Assembly: GCF_964204645.1 (NCBI RefSeq)
Contig: NC_134026.1
Coordinates: forward strand, 27,546,650 to 27,610,649
DNA from: Tubulanus polymorphus
Lineage: Eukaryota > Nemertea > Palaeonemertea > Tubulaniformes > Tubulanidae
DNA length: 64,000 nucleotides
Direction of reading: 5' to 3'
Position numbers and translations under genes: made by a program. Shown here piece by piece: positions 63,603 through 64,000 of the stretch; position 1 is the stretch's first letter; every line of letters starts with the position of its first letter. Under the pieces are notes generated by a model. That model saw only the letters and a list, made by a program, of their open reading frames with translations, did no database searches and was not told where the DNA came from.

Positions 63603-64000
63603 AAAACCCTAAAGGCGAATTTCTGGATATTTCTTTAGTGACACCAAACGAGCTAGTTTTTCTAAATGAATGCAGCGATCTACAGTTAGAAAAGTAAACG
63701 ACCTGTATATACATGTAATAATTCCAACTACCAAAATTACACTTCCCGCTTTTTACCACATGGTTCATTACGAACGAACGCTATGAAGAAAATGATTCAG
63801 CTGGTGATGTTGTATGGAGGGTGGTTTTTGACCCCGGGGAATTGCATGTGAAGACGTCACTTGACTTAAGTATGAAGGGGTATATCAAGCGTGAAAAACA
63901 AACTGACTGGTTGAACATTGTATTGACACGCACAGACCAAACGACTCTCTTCGAAACGTGTGTGAATCCTTCACGAACTTATTATTTGACGAGGGTCATG
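63603..64000 (+). other. 3' side of the vasotocin gene
   Basis: Presumed 3' UTR and downstream sequence up to the window edge. I see no canonical AATAAA and no further gene. Confidence 0.4.

Noticed and set aside
1-64000. CRISPR arrays, operons or other prokaryotic features
   Set aside because: Intron-split genes and animal protein families show this is nuclear eukaryotic DNA. No regularly spaced repeats were seen.

Overview
This is animal nuclear DNA. Genes are split by short GT-AG introns, the proteins are clear metazoan families, and intergenic DNA is AT-rich. The vasotocin-type hormone (CFVRNCPPG), a DMRT2 that keeps a DMA domain, and retained MVK, ALKBH4 and WDR91 suggest an invertebrate bilaterian. 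A lophotrochozoan such as an annelid, brachiopod or mollusc is my best guess, but it is not proven.

Layout: 1-44 kb is gene-dense. In order it holds the 3' end of RCCD1 (+), WDR91 (-), an NKRF-like dsRBD/G-patch/R3H protein (+), GPAT3/4 (+), exocyst EXOC6/Sec15 (-), ALKBH4 (-), mevalonate kinase (+), ZSWIM7 (+), a gene that appears to join two TPMT domains (-), an unrecognised protein (-), a small secreted CCP/sushi protein (+), a KCNE-like single-pass protein (-) and DMRT2 (-). From 44.4 to 62.8 kb I see no supportable gene, only repeats (foldback elements, an inverted pair of tRNA-derived SINE-like sequences, TA microsatellites). At 62.8-63.6 kb lies a complete vasopressin/oxytocin-neurophysin precursor (+).

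Most of the genes are unrelated housekeeping functions (endosome, exocyst, lipid and isoprenoid synthesis, methyl transfer, recombination) that happen to be neighbours. WDR91/NKRF-like and ALKBH4/MVK are head-to-head pairs that probably share promoters. The most interesting items are two interchangeable first exons and an 18-nt microexon in EXOC6, the in-frame tandem TPMT with a stop codon inside the splice donor that joins its halves, the DMA domain in DMRT2, the KCNE-like protein, and the hormone gene. All exon joins were read by eye from splice motifs and reading frame.
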